Shown here: positions 60,610-64,000 of the stretch, piece by piece
How the letters are laid out: each line of letters opens with the position of its first letter
How positions within the stretch are numbered: position 1 is the first letter of the stretch
Assembly (NCBI GenBank): GCA_963402885.1
Contig: OY727099.1
Location: 15,147,001-15,211,000, forward strand
Direction: 5' to 3'
Length of the DNA: 64,000 bases
Origin: Antedon bifida
Taxonomy: Eukaryota; Echinodermata; Crinoidea; Comatulida; Antedonidae
The notes under the pieces: model-generated
What the model saw: the letters and a program-made list of their open reading frames with translations, nothing else
Databases searched by the model: none
Told to the model about the DNA's origin: nothing
Translations under genes and position numbers: made by a program

Positions 60610-62890
60610 GTGTAACTTGTTTACATCATTCTCGTGACTAAAAAATGATCGTTTCCGACAATATTTTCAAAATGTTTGCTTTATTGCATCTTTATCCCTA
60701 TTCCCGGGCCGAATCGTCCCACTACCCTAATGGTGCGCCTAATGAGTCAAATATTTCAGTGTTGTTATGATTGAAATTAGTATGTGCATTAAACGAGTTC
60801 TACCACAGGATATTTGACGTGTAGTCTAACAAATATTTCTTTCTCTTTCAGGATTAAAGACATACAATACAACAGTTGGCATTTGAAAATAAAGCCAAAT
60901 GGATGGAAGATAAATATTATTTTTGTCATTAATAATATAGAGTCTAGACCGTATAAATAAAAACTATACTATATATGAGAAAATTTGGTACATAATTGTT
61001 TACATATTTTTCATGACATAAATTTGCAACATTATAAATCATCTTCCTACCAAACCAAGCATTGGAGAATGGAGGTAATGTACTTTAAAATAAGTATGTT
61101 TGTTTACAATTGATAAGAAGACCACTGCTGCCTCCTCAAAGAGTCAAAACCCAGTATTTTGCTTCTACGTCCAATACACGGAAAACTCTATTATATGTTC
61201 TACATAATAAGGAGGATATTGCAAGACCGATATTTCATGTATATTTCAACTTTTACGGGAAAATAGGTGAAGTACTCGTTGTATATAGAATGATATTTTC
61301 CGGAAGAAACTTACCGTCATTTTCGTTGTTTTGAACAAATTCTTAATATTGTCGTCCTTGGATGATAGCCATCTCTTTTCGCATGTTTTACTAACCCTCA
61401 TTCAATGAAGTTAGATTATACCAATGCATTTTAGGGTAATTCAATGGCGAACATTAATTCATAATTACTAATAATAGGTTAATTTATCGAATAGGACCTA
61501 CACTAATTCATTTCATAAATACAATTAACAAATGCAAAGACGTGTTGTAATTGAAATTTATTCTATAGTAATGTATCATCTGTTATCTGATCTGTTTCAG
61601 TAGAATCAACCTACCCTACTATATTTTCGATTAAACCATTGCTTGCAGCGCCACACTAATGAACCGATTTTCGAATAAGCTCTGTACTAAAAAATCCCAC
61701 AATGCTCCATCTATAAAATGTTGGTTTTGAAAAAACATAAATAGTAAAGAACACTTCAATAAAATACAATCAAATTTGTTTAGATTTTTACCTTGTTACC
61801 ATAAACTATCGTATTGTTTTACTGGTAACCGGCCCAAATATATAAAAAGCTACTAAAAACGACAATATAAATATTTAGTATTATAGAATAAGGTAGGTTA
61901 GGGGTTAAGGCTGGCACAGTTCAATTACTTAATAGGGGGATAAATAGATCCCAAGAGAATCGAAGATGGAATTTTTTCTTTGAAAAATGATCATCATTGA
62001 AAAAAGGGTCGTATCAAAAGCGATATTTCATTCTATCTTTATTACATTTATTCTTTACTAAACGATAAATGGCTTCGTTCAAATGTTCCTCTGTCGTGCC
62101 CGTGCATATGAATGCTCGCAAAAATGTAAACACTGAGACTGAGCCACACTTTATTTTATAAAATCAGGGACAGAACACATTTCAAATCGCGCCCGGTGAT
62201 ATACTGAATATTAATTAATTTGAAACGATAAAGATGAAGAAATAATTCATCTTAGTGAGAATGAAAAATAAAGTAGTAGTCCCGAACCTTCGCCTCCTAC
62301 AGTACTTTACTTCTGACAGACCTTGAACTTTGACATTCTTAAGTTTAGTATGTGATTTGGTGATATTCTTTGATGTGTGATTGTGTGCATGGTCTTAATT
62401 CCAATGCTGTTTTAAGGTAATAGATTCTCAGCAAATCAAGCTTGTGTTTTTAGGGGTGTAATCAAAGACAGTGTAGTAATCTTTGGTGTGGCCTAATTAC
62501 GTACGGTAGAACCTTGTCCTAGGAATGGCAGGTAGGCCTAATTAATTGTGTTCCCTAAATTGTATATACAGTATATATTATATAGTATACCCTATGATAG
62601 CGACAGAAATGATAACGATCTGCTGTTGTTCAATACTCATTGTTCTCTTATTAAAGGCACTATGGGCGTGCCATAGATACTCTCGTTTGGTTTCAGTTTT
62701 TGTTGCTAAATTCATCATTTTTAACATAAATTCGGACGATTTTTGCTATAAAATGGGTTTTCATAATTAATTAACAATTATCTACTCTCGTTTGGTAGGT
62801 ATTTGCAACATTCTGAGTCTCATTTTGGTTCCGTTTAGTAGGACCGGGCCAAAACATCTCAAATCAATGTTGTTAATATTAATATATATA
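60610..62890. other. No gene recognised
   Basis: An open stretch at 61110-61334 on + has no recognised features. A SINE-tail relative lies at 62190-62240. The rest is AT-rich spacer. Confidence 0.4.
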
Positions 62891-63039
62891 TATATTTTTT
62901 GGGTATTAATCAAAATTTGAACTACCACATATTTTATTGATATTGCCAATGTTGATATAATATATAAAATAAATAATTAAAAAAATGTAATTTTATATGC
63001 AATCATTTTTTCCATGAATTCGCCATTTACAGTCTACAG

Positions 63040-64000
63040 AGGGCGTAATTTGTTGAGTGTTGACAAAGTGCGGGGCAGTGAGGTACGCTTAATATTTGTG
63101 CGAGGCATCATTTTATCATTTCCAAAAGTGCGAGGCATACATACATACAGTTTACGATTTCAAAAATGTGCGAGGCATCTTAACCCATTGAACCCCTAAG
63201 TTTATTTTGCTTCCCAGAGACCTAAAAAAACATATGTCACATAATTAACCGTAACTTTTTTTCTAGACACAGAAATTTAAAGACCCCTTACCTGCAATTT
63301 TGGACGTTTTTTAGAAAATAATACATATATATCACTTTAAAAACATTAAACCATGTCATTCCTTGTCTTAAATGTACGTTTTATGGTAAATTATGATAAA
63401 AAGTGAGAAACAATGCACTACCTAAGTAGCTCGCGGCGATCGACCTCTCATGGACGGTCTTAGGCCTAGCTTAGTTTTGTAGGCCTAGCTGGTAAACATC
63501 GGTAACGTACGAACATCGTACGCTAGCTATATCCCTAGCCTGACGTTGTATAGTTGCTGCATTAATTGTCTTTCTATTTTTGCCAGACTCCGTTGATACA
63601 AATTGGGGAAAACCTGGTATTTTCGCTGAAAGAGTCTTCCATTTGTTTTGGCCTCACGATCGATCGAAAAGTGGGCGAATTACTGTGAAAAACAAAAATA
63701 TCAATCTGCGCGCAATGCATTTTGGGATTTATAGCGGGCCACTATAATTATTAGAATCGACTTATTTTTCACATTTTTAACCGTTTAAAGACGAAAAAAG
63801 TTATCGTAATAGGACCATATAGTATTATTTTTACATTAAATATAGTTTGTGATCTTAAATTAGATCTAAAAAACGTAGGGAAGGGGGCTTTAAAAAATTA
63901 AAAAGAAAAATAATGCCAAGGACATTTTCTTTTTGTGTTACAACTTATTTTGGCGGAGTATAGATTATGCAAATTTTAGAAATATTTTAAGAAAATTATT
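63040..64000. other. Repeat-rich window end
   Basis: Four gtgcgaggcat-type units at 63070-63180. 63333-63400 matches 13348-13425. 63660-63850 matches 34340-34510. An AGGCCTAG cluster lies at 63460-63490. No gene is supported. Confidence 0.6.

Overview
This is AT-rich eukaryotic nuclear DNA: short exons with GT/AG borders, long introns, and many decayed transposable elements. The dispersed AGGCCTAG-type motif, the kinds of retroelement and the protein families point to a marine invertebrate deuterostome. An echinoderm is my best guess, with low confidence on anything finer.

Two host genes can be reconstructed. (1) Positions 4848-16631, + strand: the last five coding exons of SEC63, the ER translocon J-protein. 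They read in frame for 181 residues through the end of the Sec63 domain and the acidic tail to a stop; the 5' exons lie left of the window. (2) Positions 45802-32661, - strand: a complete nuclear receptor gene of the NR1 type. Its eight exons join in phase to 469 codons plus stop. It has an NR1-like DNA-binding domain with the EGCKG P-box, a full ligand-binding domain, an AF-2 helix and a C-terminal F domain. It is nearest to the Rev-erb/E75/E78/ROR/PPAR part of NR1, but I cannot place it in a named group.

The rest is mostly mobile or repetitive. 16.6-26.6 kb holds four non-LTR retrotransposon pieces and several repeat families. 26.6-28.3 kb holds an intronless broken copy of a multi-copy protein with PIN/FEN-like motifs. 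30.37-31.14 kb is a 14-copy minisatellite. Inside the receptor gene are a Ty3/gypsy integrase relic (intron 3) and a piece of a Tourist-like element (intron 1). 48.2-54.1 kb holds tRNA-derived SINE pieces, a hAT relic, and a broken multi-exon gene of a family with HTH-like, Cys-rich and DDE-like segments, split by a 667-bp Tourist-like MITE. 55.2 kb carries a 48-bp-arm foldback. 55.5-58.1 kb is an L1/Tx1-like LINE relic. 58.5-59.2 kb is a diverged copy of 37.1-37.5 kb; the second copy contains a 273-bp inverted-repeat element, and the first preserves its empty site. 60-64 kb is repeats with no gene I can support.

I see no clearly new biological system. The most interesting items are the intact divergent NR1 receptor, the insertion with its matched empty site, and the near-perfect foldbacks.
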